NCBI RefSeq assembly: GCF_038443385.1
Contig: NZ_CP151726.1
Coordinates: 3,844,001 to 3,908,000 of the forward strand
Direction of reading: 5' to 3'
From: Stieleria varia
GTDB lineage: Bacteria > Planctomycetota > Planctomycetia > Pirellulales > Pirellulaceae
DNA: 64,000 nucleotides
Within the stretch, counting starts at the first letter, position 1. Each line of letters opens with the position of its first letter. Positions 37,262-45,637 of the stretch are shown here, piece after piece. A program made the translations under genes and the position numbers. Below the pieces are notes generated by a model. That model was not told the origin of the DNA. It saw only the letters and a list, made by a program, of their open reading frames with translations, and did no database searches.

Positions 37262-38317
37262 ATGAATTCGAACACTGGCGTCCCCTCCTTCCGATCGCTT
37301 CCTCGATTGCTGGTCACATGGTTCACCATGGCGGCCCTGGCATCGAGTCTTGTGGTTGCCCCTGCTGGCGATGCAGCCGATGCGGAAAACTCGATTTTCC
37401 AAGCCAATCAACGGCTTGGACGCGGCGTGAACCTTGGCAATTTCTTGGAGGTTCCCAGGGATCAGGACTGGGGCGTCAAGATCGTCCCGGATCACTTGGC
37501 GACGATCAAGCAAGCCGGTTTCGACAGCATCCGACTCCCCGTGAAATGGTCCGACTATGCGTCGAAAGTCCAACCGTACGCTATCGAGCCTGAGTTCTTT
37601 TCCCGAGTCGATCGCTGGCTGGATCGTGCCGAGCAGGAAAAACTCAATGTGGTGCTGAACATTCACCACTACGATCAGTTGGACACGGATCCCGATCAAC
37701 ACGTGGAACGCTTTCGAGCTATTTGGCGTCAGATCGCACAGCGGTACCAGTCGCGTGGTCCGTGGCTGTATTTTGAGCTGGACAACGAGCCCCATGACAA
37801 ATTGAGCAGCAAATGGAATGAGGTCTTGCTGCAGGGATTGGCGGCGGTCCGGGAAAGCAATCCGACTCGCCCTGTGATCATTGGTCCTCCCAATTGGAAT
37901 GGCATTTGGGCTCTGCCGCAGTTGAGATTGCCCGATGATCCGAATTTGATCGTCACCGTTCACATGTACAACCCACACAATTTCACTCACCAGGGCGCAT
38001 CCTGGTCCAATCCGGAAGTACGTTCGATCAAGGACTTGAGTTGGGGCAGCAAGGAAGAACGTGCTGCATTGGATAAAGAGATCCAGCAAGCGGCAGACTG
38101 GGGCAAGCAGCATTCGCGACCGATCTATTTGGGCGAGTTTGGCGCTTACAGCTCTGCACCACAGGATAGCCGCGTGCGATGGACGCGTGCGGTCGTCACC
38201 GCGGCAGAGCGGCATCAAATGAGTTGGGCATATTGGGAGTTCGGTGCCGGCTTTGGCCTCTACGATATCCAACAGTCCCAGTGGCGTCAGGATCTGTTGA
38301 ACGCCGTCATGCCGTAG
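37262..38317 (+). CDS. Glycoside hydrolase family 5 (cellulase-like), secreted
   Basis: 351 residues with an N-terminal signal region (hydrophobic LLVTWFTMAALASSLVVAPAG). GH5 features: RGVNLGNFLEVP at the first strand, acid/base Glu176 in FELDNEPHD, HMYNPHNFTHQG, nucleophile Glu292 in YLGEFGAY, and the WAYWEFG end. These are retaining endo-glycosidases acting on beta-glucans or mannans. The exact substrate cannot be told. Shares the divergent promoter region (37063-37261) with the DUF1553/DUF1501 operon, which supports a joint role in polysaccharide use. Confidence 0.9.
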   Translation: MNSNTGVPSFRSLPRLLVTWFTMAALASSLVVAPAGDAADAENSIFQANQRLGRGVNLGNFLEVPRDQDWGVKIVPDHLATIKQAGFDSIRLPVKWSDYASKVQPYAIEPEFFSRVDRWLDRAEQEKLNVVLNIHHYDQLDTDPDQHVERFRAIWRQIAQRYQSRGPWLYFELDNEPHDKLSSKWNEVLLQGLAAVRESNPTRPVIIGPPNWNGIWALPQLRLPDDPNLIVTVHMYNPHNFTHQGASWSNPEVRSIKDLSWGSKEERAALDKEIQQAADWGKQHSRPIYLGEFGAYSSAPQDSRVRWTRAVVTAAERHQMSWAYWEFGAGFGLYDIQQSQWRQDLLNAVMP

Positions 38318-38437
38318 TGATCGCACCTCCCCCTCGGGACGAAATCGGACGACGCCTTTTTGAGACACGAACATTACCGCACGTTTTGAGCGATCATCGT
38401 TTGCCAAGTGAATGCGTTTACCGAGAAGGCTCCCTGT

Positions 38438-39400
38438 TCAATCCTGCATGGCCAGCTTGGGGTCGGCAGAGAATTGGTAGTCCGGATGATCTGCTTCAAA
38501 GTCCTCGTCGCCCAGCCCGACATTGATTTTGAGGCCGGCCAAGAAGAATTCTTCCAAAAGTGTGCGGTCAAGATTTGCCTCACTCTCTTTACCAGACTTC
38601 GTTTGATGCGAAGCGTCAGTCTCCCAGCCGTAGGTAGCGACGTAAATCGGCAATCGAAGCTCAGCGTCAACCATGAAACGGACAAAATGATAAGGCACAT
38701 CGTCCGCCTTCTTATGAAGTCTCAGTTCAAAGTGTCGGCAATGTTTTCCCTTGATCGATTTCCTTTCGAACTCTGACAACTCGCAATCGGCGCTGTTGGC
38801 GTGGCACCTCAACTGATCCAATGCCGTTTGGAACATGATGTTGACGCAGGTATCGGTCACCAAATAGTTGCTTTCTGCTTTTGCAAATGGATGATCCGTC
38901 GGTAAGGCTTGAGTGTAGTTGGCGAACACCATGCCTCCCTTGCGTGCCAGCATCAGACCGTCTCGTTGGTCTTCGACAAACAGGATCTCGCGTCCCGCGA
39001 GCGTTTGGGGGCGATAGAACTTCATGTAGACGCTAAGCGGGACTTCGGAGCCTTCGTCGGTCTGCTTCGGCTCGCGAACCTTGATCTTTGCAAACTGTCG
39101 CGGGGAAAGCTTGCCTCCAAGCTTCTCACGTTTGATCAACAACGCCGTGTAGTCTTTCACATCGTTTTGGTAATCATCGTAAGCCGTAGAGAGTTCCGAG
39201 TGAATCTCATCGATTCGACACTTTCCGATGCATTCGCCTGCCACTTGCAGGTCTTCGAAACAAGACAAGTCTGACGAAGCCCGATCATCGTCTGCCTGAT
39301 GTTTCTGAGTCGAACTCGGTTCGGCTGCGCTGCCAGCCGGGGCGAGCAATGCTGCACAAAATACGAGCAGCCAATGGTATCTGGTTGGTCGTTGGCACAT
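38438..39400 (-). CDS. DUF1571 protein, secreted
   Basis: 320 residues from the ATG at 39400, which has GGAG nine bases upstream; a TTG at 39415 would add 5. A signal peptide (LLVFCAALLAPAGSAAE) is followed by the DUF1571 core: VKDYTALLIKREKLGGKL, VYMKFYRPQTLAGREILFVE, DGLMLARKGG, HFELRLHKK and LRLPIYVATYGWE. The fold resembles LolA/LppX-like half-barrels by pattern, but the function is unknown. Two Cys (SCFED, GECIGKC) in the mature start may form disulfides. Convergent with GH5. Confidence 0.85.
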   Translation of the reverse strand: MCQRPTRYHWLLVFCAALLAPAGSAAEPSSTQKHQADDDRASSDLSCFEDLQVAGECIGKCRIDEIHSELSTAYDDYQNDVKDYTALLIKREKLGGKLSPRQFAKIKVREPKQTDEGSEVPLSVYMKFYRPQTLAGREILFVEDQRDGLMLARKGGMVFANYTQALPTDHPFAKAESNYLVTDTCVNIMFQTALDQLRCHANSADCELSEFERKSIKGKHCRHFELRLHKKADDVPYHFVRFMVDAELRLPIYVATYGWETDASHQTKSGKESEANLDRTLLEEFFLAGLKINVGLGDEDFEADHPDYQFSADPKLAMQD

Positions 39401-39551
39401 CAGATTTGTCTCCAAGAGGGCGCGTCATACGATGATGAGTTGGGGATTTTGCGATTCGAGGATCACACATGCCCCTCATCTGCGATCTCGCAAATCCTAT
39501 GCCAGAGCGTTTGTGAAACCTTAGAAATGCGGCGCTGGCCAGACGGTGCCA

Positions 39552-40865
39552 TCATGGTTTGACCTGCGGATTTCGAATGTACTTGGAGAATCGGTGCCAT
39601 CCGCCCAGTTCAGAGAACGCTACATCCGTTTGTTCAGGCATATTTGCCAGCCGTTGCAAAAAGTTGCGTGAATCTGTTGCTGGAGGCAATGGTTCAAAGA
39701 AGCCGGATGGGGACTCAAAACGAGACAAGACGCTACCGGACGTGTTGGAGATTGGATGTTGGAAACGAGATGGATCTAGCGGTGGCTCTCGAACGAAATC
39801 CTGATTGACCATGCGGAACGTTTGCATTGCGGATTCCGAATAACGGAACGATTGGATGATAGATTCCAACATTGGTTCTAGAGAACGGAGACGCTCTGGA
39901 GGACCGTGTACGCAAAACGTGAAGACTAGCTCGTAGTGAAAACTCGTCTGCTCATCCCAGAGCACCAAAACGTACTTTCGGTAAGCGACCAGAGGTCCTC
40001 CAGATCGAGCCGCTGCAAAACTGATGGCGAAATGGCTTCGACTACCGATGAATACCAGGTGAATGCCGAGAATCGTGACGTGTCGCAATTGATTCGCTGG
40101 CAACTGGCTTTGGAAATACTTGGCCATCGCATAGGCATCACGCCGAAGGTCAAGATCGTCAGACGTGCCGTCATTATCAAACGGAGACGAATTTCTTGGA
40201 AAGCGATTTGCGCGTATTTCAAGATCGACTATTCCGTTCACATCGCGTACGAAACTCTGCGAGAATTCAAAATCCTCTCCAAGGTGCCGAATTCCAATGT
40301 CTCTTGCTTTCCACCCTGGCAAGCGGATGCTGAGCCCCAGGAAAGGTAAATGAACCGGGACTGATTCAAGATCGGGCTCTGTGACGAGTCTTTGCATTGT
40401 CTCTGGAAGAGGCCAGCCACAATCCACTCTCAAAAATCTCTCTAACTTCTGTAAATCCAGTATTCGATCGGATCGCGAATTCATCCTGGGTACGTCACCG
40501 ATCTGCGGATGATTCCACATTCGCTCAAGAGAGTCTTGTGCGAGATGGGCAGCGTCCCTCGGCGCTAGTCGTATCTCTGCTGCCGATTTTGACGAGAGCA
40601 AGTCACACGCTCTCAGGAGTTGAAACTCGATCTGACACCAGTCAGCTTGAACATACAAATCGCTGGAGAAAACGAGCACGTGCGTCGCCTGAGTGATCCC
40701 TTTGGCGATTTGGTCCACAATTGCCTTAAAATCTTCTTGTCCTTCCAACGGAATCTGGTCTTCGGCGAACCAGCACTCTATCTGGTTGTGGCGAAGCCAG
40801 GAAGCGACATGCCGGGCAAGGTTGCTGTCCTGAGATTTGTAGCTGAGGAATACTCGAAACGTCAT
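39552..40865 (-). CDS. TIR-domain protein with unusual C-terminal domain
   Basis: 437 residues from the ATG at 40865. TIR domain about 1-135: FRVFLSYKSQDSNLARHVASWL, CWFAEDQIPLEGQ, VLVFSSDLYVQADWCQIEFQLL, with the likely NAD-cleaving Glu80. The middle and C-terminal part (about 180-350) is a beta-rich domain with FHYELVFTFCVHG then LEPMLESIIQSFRY, which looks like a PsbP/Mog1-type fold; that is inference. No membrane helix. TIR proteins in bacteria often act in anti-phage abortive infection or in signalling. A TPR gene lies upstream on the same strand with a mobile repeat between them. Confidence 0.78.
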   Translation of the reverse strand: MTFRVFLSYKSQDSNLARHVASWLRHNQIECWFAEDQIPLEGQEDFKAIVDQIAKGITQATHVLVFSSDLYVQADWCQIEFQLLRACDLLSSKSAAEIRLAPRDAAHLAQDSLERMWNHPQIGDVPRMNSRSDRILDLQKLERFLRVDCGWPLPETMQRLVTEPDLESVPVHLPFLGLSIRLPGWKARDIGIRHLGEDFEFSQSFVRDVNGIVDLEIRANRFPRNSSPFDNDGTSDDLDLRRDAYAMAKYFQSQLPANQLRHVTILGIHLVFIGSRSHFAISFAAARSGGPLVAYRKYVLVLWDEQTSFHYELVFTFCVHGPPERLRSLEPMLESIIQSFRYSESAMQTFRMVNQDFVREPPLDPSRFQHPISNTSGSVLSRFESPSGFFEPLPPATDSRNFLQRLANMPEQTDVAFSELGGWHRFSKYIRNPQVKP

Positions 40866-40927
40866 GGTTGTTTGCTCCCGGATTTCTCGCAATAAGGGGC
40901 AAGTTGCATCCGTGTCACAGCCCACGT

Positions 40928-41050
40928 GCACCATCCAGACTTAGAACGTGGATGCGATAGAGAAACCGTTTTGGAGATGGCCTCGGTTTTCGCAACTCAA
41001 CCGTGGCTATAGTCAAAAAGGCTTACCCCCAAATAAAGACTGCACGATGC
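40928..41050. repeat. 123-bp hairpin element, copy 1 (MITE-like)
   Basis: Same length and layout as 47413-47535. The ends GCACCATCCAGAC and the complement of GACTGCACGATGC are degraded inverted repeats. The centre has CTCGGTTTTCGCAACTCAACCG as part of a shared long hairpin. It fills the gap between the TPR and TIR genes. Confidence 0.7.
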
Positions 41051-41062
41051 ATTAGAAACGTA

Positions 41063-41563
41063 TCACAGCGTTAGGAATCGTTCGATGTCTCCCATCTGCA
41101 ACTTGGTTCCGTCGGCACGCTTTCCCGTTTGATTGTAGATCTGCCGTGCTTGTTCGCCCAACGCTTCGATCGATTGCGGAGAGCCACCGCGTGCATTCAG
41201 AATATGCATCTTGGCCAGAGCAACGGAGGGAAAGTTCGGATCAATGGCTTCCGCTACCAAGACAGACTTGGATGCTTGATCGAATTGCTTGATGTCGAAA
41301 TGCCACTTTGCAAGCGCCAGCCAGAATTTTGGACTGCGAGGTTCGAGCTCTATCGCTCGCATGATATGAAACTCGGCTTTCGGATGTTGATCCAGTTTCA
41401 GCAAAACCAACGCGTACTCGCTGTGCGCATCTGCACACCTTTCATTCAGTTGCAGCGATTTTTCAAGCTTGGATTTTGCTGCACGAAAGTCACCACGACT
41501 GACATCATCAAACGCTAAATTTACCAATTGCGCCGCCAGGTATTTAGGGTCCGTAGAATTCAT
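41063..41563 (-). CDS. TPR-repeat protein
   Basis: 166 residues, no signal peptide. Three to four tetratricopeptide repeats (about 8-115): AKSKLEKSLQLNERCADAHS, EFHIMRAIELEPRSPKFWLA, FDQASKSVLVAEAIDPNFPS. The rest is a short tail (GKRADGTKLQMGDIERFLTL). TPR proteins hold partners together; the partner is unknown. It is on the same strand as the TIR gene about 200 bp further on, so both may work together, though the repeat element between them may separate transcripts. Confidence 0.8.
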   Translation of the reverse strand: MNSTDPKYLAAQLVNLAFDDVSRGDFRAAKSKLEKSLQLNERCADAHSEYALVLLKLDQHPKAEFHIMRAIELEPRSPKFWLALAKWHFDIKQFDQASKSVLVAEAIDPNFPSVALAKMHILNARGGSPQSIEALGEQARQIYNQTGKRADGTKLQMGDIERFLTL

Positions 41564-42030
41564 GCTCAGTTCCGCCGGTTCGAGGAAGGGTTCATTCTGA
41601 TCGATGGGAAAAGCGAAGATGACAGTGTATCACCCAACGAACTGCGATGTCGTAAGTAGGATTCATGCGACTCGCTACTTTAATCGCATTTCCTCTTCTC
41701 GGTTTTCAATAGTGAAGGTTGATACACATGTGTCTACTGATTGGAGCCCGAGAACAGCAATCCATTCTCGGCATGCGGATTGGAAACGAGGCCTTCCTAA
41801 TGAATGTTGCGATGAAAAACGCATGCACCTGATTTCGGATTGAATCGTCTCAGGATGGCTGCCGAGAGCAAGTAATCATGGGTTGTTGATTTCGACCTGA
41901 ATCTCGCTATCGTGTTGGCCGTTTGATGGTTAGTCGCGTCTTGTGCGATGTGTTTAGGCGGAGGATGTTGCAAGGGCAAAGAACAACCCAGAGTTTGAGA
42001 ACCACCTCTTGATTATCCGGCGAGCTAGTT
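41564..42030. other. Intergenic region, no gene seen
   Basis: About 465 bp between the divergent TPR and DUF2126 genes. I see only short unsupported frames. It should hold both promoters, which I cannot place. Confidence 0.5.
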
Positions 42031-44154
42031 ATGCCTCTCGATGATGATGTGTTGCGGGCATTGGAAACCCATGATGCTGCGGTGGAGGATAGCGGGCTAT
42101 CAGTTTGGGTGGGTGCTGAGCCGACTTACACTGATCGATTCTCTGAGTCTCCCGAGTGGCTCTTCGATGCCCTCGGTGACACAAAGCATCTTCGCGCCGA
42201 GAGCTTGCTCGGCCGTATTGCCCGTGAGCGTGTCAGCGCAGGTGCGGTGATTCTGCGGACGGTGGGCCGACAGTATGGTGGTGAGCCGTTGCCGCGTTGG
42301 AGCATCGGTCTATACTCTCGTCGAGATGGGACGCCTCTTTGGAGCGGACCGCACGATCCGATCCTGGCCTGTAATCGCAAGACGATGGAGGAGAGAATGC
42401 CGCAGGACGCGGCGGCAACGATACCGGCATTAGCGGAATGCTTGGCCGAGAATTTGCGATCCGAAGGAATCAATGCCGCGGCGCTTGCCGGAGAGTTAGC
42501 CGGTCGCGTCGTATTCTCAGCGGACGACCAAGCTTTGCCGATGAATTCAGACGAGGAATCAGCACTGGCAAGATCCTCGGTGCACAAACGCAAGGTGAAG
42601 GATGCTGAAGTCAAGGATCTGCTGTCAGCGAGAGGAACCTTTCTGGTGATCTGCAGGAGAGCGAGTGGTGACGCGGAAGTTGAGTTGCCTGCCGTCGGTG
42701 ATGTGGCGTTGTTCGCATTGTTGCTGAAGGCTCTGTCCAAGTCTGCTAACGAAGTCGGGATATCCGCGCTGGTGATCATGGGCTATCCGCCTCCCGTCGA
42801 TGAAACCGTTGCCTGGATGACCGTGACGCCTGATCCAGCCGTGATCGAAATCAACATGGCACCTGCGCCGCGAACGGCTGAGTTGTTGAGTGATCTCCGT
42901 TGTTTGGAACGGTCCGCGGCCGACGAAGGACTTCAGTCTTATCGATTGCAGTACAACGGGATGGAGACCGACTCCGGTGGCGGAGGACAAGTCACCTTGG
43001 GTGGGCCGTCGGCGGTGCAAAGTCCGTTCTTCGTCAAACCGCATCTGTTGCCCAACTTGGTTCGCTACTTCAACCGTCATCCCTCGCTGTCTTACTTGCA
43101 TGCACCGGAGTCGGTAGGACCGGCCAGTCAGGCGCCGAGGGCCGATGAAGGTGTGCGTGGGGCATTGCCCGAGTTGAGCCTATCGCTCGAGTTGCTTAGC
43201 CGTGTCCCTGAGCCACTTCCCGAGACCATCTGGTCCACGCTTGCGCCTTACCTTGCCGATCCCTCGGGAAATTCGCATCGAGCTGAAATCAATATCGAGA
43301 AACTCTGGAATCCCTTTCTCGGTTCTCGGGGGCGTCAGGGGCTGGTCGAGTTCCGAGCCTTCCGTATGGGCGCGTCCGCAGAGACCACTGCGTCTTTGGC
43401 TGCGTTGCTGCGGTCCATCGTGGCAATGTTGGCGAAGGAACCGCGGCACGAAAAACTGGTCGACTGGGGAGACTCGCTGCACCAGCGTTACTCGCTACCC
43501 TTTTATCTGCATCTCGATCTCCAAGAAGTGCTTACTGATCTGGCCGCATCGGGGTTTGCGCTCAATGAATGTTTGAACGAGTACCTGTTTCGCGACCGAG
43601 ACTTACTGTTCATCCAGCGTGACTTTGGGGACGTGCGATTGGAGCTCAGGCGGGCACTGGAGTTTTGGCCCTTGGTAGGCGATGTAGCGACACAGGAAAG
43701 TGGCGGTTCCCGGTTTATCGACGCCAGCACATCGCGGATGGAAATTCGATTGCGTTCGGCCGGTGCGGCCGACACTTTGAATCAATGGTCCGTTACGGCT
43801 CATGGCTGGAACATTCCGCTTTGTAGCGACGTCGATGATTCCGGACCGGCACGTGTCGCTGGCGTTCGCTACTGCACCTTCAAGCCGACGCGAGGATTGC
43901 ACCCGACGCTTGAGACGCAAGTTCCGTTGAGGCTAACCCTATCGCATCCGCAGCATGGCGCGTGGCAGATCGAAGTCCATGAGTGGGAGCCCCAGTGCCA
44001 GCCCTATCCGGGGCTGCCCCGAACGCTCGATGAAGCAAGATCGCGGCGTGAACAAAGGTGCGTCGTGTCGACACTTGACAAGTTTGCCAAGCCCGCCGTC
44101 ACGCCACCACCGGACGCACTCGGCCAGTACGTCGTTGATCTTCGTTGGTGCTAA
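42031..44154 (+). CDS. Free-standing DUF2126 protein (amidoligase/GCS-like)
   Basis: 707 residues, cytosolic. The DUF2126 pattern runs through the whole chain: VWVGAEPTYTDRFSESPEW (about 25-43), GGEPLPRWSIGLYSRRDGTPLW, INIEKLWNPFLGSRGRQGLVEFRAFRM, LHQRYSLPFYLHLDLQEVLTDL, ELRRALEFWPLVGD, RFIDASTSRMEIRL, VAGVRYCTF then LHPTLETQVPLRLTL, and a closing EARSRREQR. DUF2126 is normally the C-terminal half of about 1100-residue proteins that carry a transglutaminase-like domain first; that half is missing here. It is thought to be a circularly related glutamate-cysteine-ligase fold acting in peptide formation. Neighbours give no partner. Confidence 0.8.
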   Translation: MPLDDDVLRALETHDAAVEDSGLSVWVGAEPTYTDRFSESPEWLFDALGDTKHLRAESLLGRIARERVSAGAVILRTVGRQYGGEPLPRWSIGLYSRRDGTPLWSGPHDPILACNRKTMEERMPQDAAATIPALAECLAENLRSEGINAAALAGELAGRVVFSADDQALPMNSDEESALARSSVHKRKVKDAEVKDLLSARGTFLVICRRASGDAEVELPAVGDVALFALLLKALSKSANEVGISALVIMGYPPPVDETVAWMTVTPDPAVIEINMAPAPRTAELLSDLRCLERSAADEGLQSYRLQYNGMETDSGGGGQVTLGGPSAVQSPFFVKPHLLPNLVRYFNRHPSLSYLHAPESVGPASQAPRADEGVRGALPELSLSLELLSRVPEPLPETIWSTLAPYLADPSGNSHRAEINIEKLWNPFLGSRGRQGLVEFRAFRMGASAETTASLAALLRSIVAMLAKEPRHEKLVDWGDSLHQRYSLPFYLHLDLQEVLTDLAASGFALNECLNEYLFRDRDLLFIQRDFGDVRLELRRALEFWPLVGDVATQESGGSRFIDASTSRMEIRLRSAGAADTLNQWSVTAHGWNIPLCSDVDDSGPARVAGVRYCTFKPTRGLHPTLETQVPLRLTLSHPQHGAWQIEVHEWEPQCQPYPGLPRTLDEARSRREQRCVVSTLDKFAKPAVTPPPDALGQYVVDLRWC

Positions 44155-44210
44155 GTAGTTAACATTCGTGACTTGATGAGATGTCTCGTCGTACGCCGAT
44201 CCCTGCGTGT

Positions 44211-44537
44211 TTAAAACAGTGAGCGATTTGAGCCGCTGGCGACGACGCTCTGCTTGCACACATTCGATCGAGCGGAATGTTCGGTTGCTGCGAAATTGTT
44301 TGTCCGCCCAGAGCCATTGTTCTTGACCTGGATTTGATACAGCAGGCACGCATGGCAAACCGTCCTGCCATCGGGAAGCAGTGAACCGTTTTTCGGTCCA
44401 TCATCGTAGCCGAGTTCGGTGCCGCAATCTTGGCAAAAGTCGTCTTGATTGTCGGTCGACTCGGTCTCCGTTGTTCGGATGACCGACGCCAATGCGAGTA
44501 CAAGGATAACTGCGACGATTGAGATGGAAACGATCAT
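44211..44537 (-). CDS. Small membrane protein with zinc-ribbon-like Cys motif
   Basis: About 108 residues from the ATG at 44537. One N-terminal membrane helix (ISIVAVILVLALASVI) is followed by a domain with CQDC and CHAC spaced about 25 residues apart, a four-Cys zinc-ribbon pattern. The rest is polar. It starts 35 bp behind the M56 peptidase gene on the same strand and is likely cotranscribed. I know no named family; coding status rests on the Cys pattern and placement. Confidence 0.5.
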   Translation of the reverse strand: MIVSISIVAVILVLALASVIRTTETESTDNQDDFCQDCGTELGYDDGPKNGSLLPDGRTVCHACLLYQIQVKNNGSGRTNNFAATEHSARSNVCKQSVVASGSNRSLF

Positions 44538-44572
44538 ATCTGATTGGGTTGATAGTCCGCGGTCAGTATCAG

Positions 44573-45544
44573 TCAGAAGGTTTGTTGGGGAGGCGATTGC
44601 GTTTGCGGCGCGAAACTTGATGACTTCAGCAGCCACGCGGTAATGGCAGCGATCAAGATCAACAATACAGCCAAGGCAGCCAGCTTTCGCCATCGACTTG
44701 GGGGCCTGTTGGAGCGTGTAGCGATACGGACCAGTCGCTCGCTTCGTCTTATGAAGCTGCTGCGACGGACGAACTCAAGCTGATCCATTTGTTGCGATTT
44801 TTCTGTGCTGCGTTCAGCGACGACCGCAAGTGTTCGAAGATAGTTTGCAACATCTCCATCCTGTTGCACGACAACTTCGTCACAGAGGTACTCACGAGTG
44901 ATAGAGGCTCGTTCAGCAGCCCACCAAACCATTGGATGAAACCAATAGATGGTGGTGCAGAGATTCTGAAGCAATAATTGACGCGGATGATGATGCTGCA
45001 GATGAGCCAGTTCGTGTAAAACCGCGTGCTTTAATACCCAATCAGATTCCTCCAGCAAGTAGCTTGGTATCACAATCGTGGAACGAAATTGCCCATGGCA
45101 AAATGGTCCTATGGCTTCATCGGATGAAACGATTCGCTTGACTTTTATCGCCTCGGGGACGATTTGATGAACATGTGCGAGTTCGTCATCGGTCAGCTTT
45201 TTGGCTGTCAAACGCATCCAGCGATTGAGCCGAAACCCGGCAAGCAATCGAATGGACGCCAGCGTCGCGATACCGACGATCGCAAGCAATGCCAACGCTT
45301 GTTGTCCTTTGCCGCTGGCACTGATGAACGGTTTCAGTAAAAACGCGAGATCAAAAGCAAAAGCAGGACAGAATGCAACTACCACTGGTAGAGCAAGTAT
45401 TAATACAAAACATCCAGTCCACAAATGGCAAGCAAAATATGCATCGTCCAGAACTTTATCAAGCACGAATGTGATCAAAAGGATCACGCTGATGTGTGCC
45501 AATAAGCCGACTGTCGCGGAATAAATGAACTGAATGTCATTCAT
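44573..45544 (-). CDS. M56-family (BlaR1-like) membrane metallopeptidase
   Basis: About 323 residues from the ATG at 45544; a GTG at 45583 would add 13. Hydrophobic helices at about 8-30, 42-62 and 82-103 precede the zinc site HELAH (177-181) with third-ligand candidates in REYLCDE (217-223), and one more helix follows near the C-terminus (about 293-316). This is the BlaR1/MecR1 metallopeptidase domain without a penicillin-binding sensor. Such proteins usually pair with a BlaI-type repressor, which is not visible here. A 22-codon frame (45580-45648, MTIDQEISQ...) precedes and overlaps the GTG and might be a leader, but this is weak. Confidence 0.85.
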   Translation of the reverse strand: MNDIQFIYSATVGLLAHISVILLITFVLDKVLDDAYFACHLWTGCFVLILALPVVVAFCPAFAFDLAFLLKPFISASGKGQQALALLAIVGIATLASIRLLAGFRLNRWMRLTAKKLTDDELAHVHQIVPEAIKVKRIVSSDEAIGPFCHGQFRSTIVIPSYLLEESDWVLKHAVLHELAHLQHHHPRQLLLQNLCTTIYWFHPMVWWAAERASITREYLCDEVVVQQDGDVANYLRTLAVVAERSTEKSQQMDQLEFVRRSSFIRRSERLVRIATRSNRPPSRWRKLAALAVLLILIAAITAWLLKSSSFAPQTQSPPQQTF

Positions 45545-45637
45545 CCGCTGAAGTCCAACAAGGTCGGCTGGTGGAAAGTTCACTGCGTTTCATTCAAGTC
45601 GCTTGGCATGGTGGTAAGTAGCTGAGAAATCTCTTGA

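Noticed and set aside
37235-38407. 390-residue minus-strand frame opposite the GH5 gene
   Set aside because: GH5 catalytic motifs and a signal peptide lie on the plus strand; the opposite frame has no recognisable feature.
40866-40934. N-terminal extension of the TIR protein (MVHVGCDTD...)
   Set aside because: It would overlap the mobile repeat at 40928-41050; the TIR domain starts directly at the ATG at 40865.
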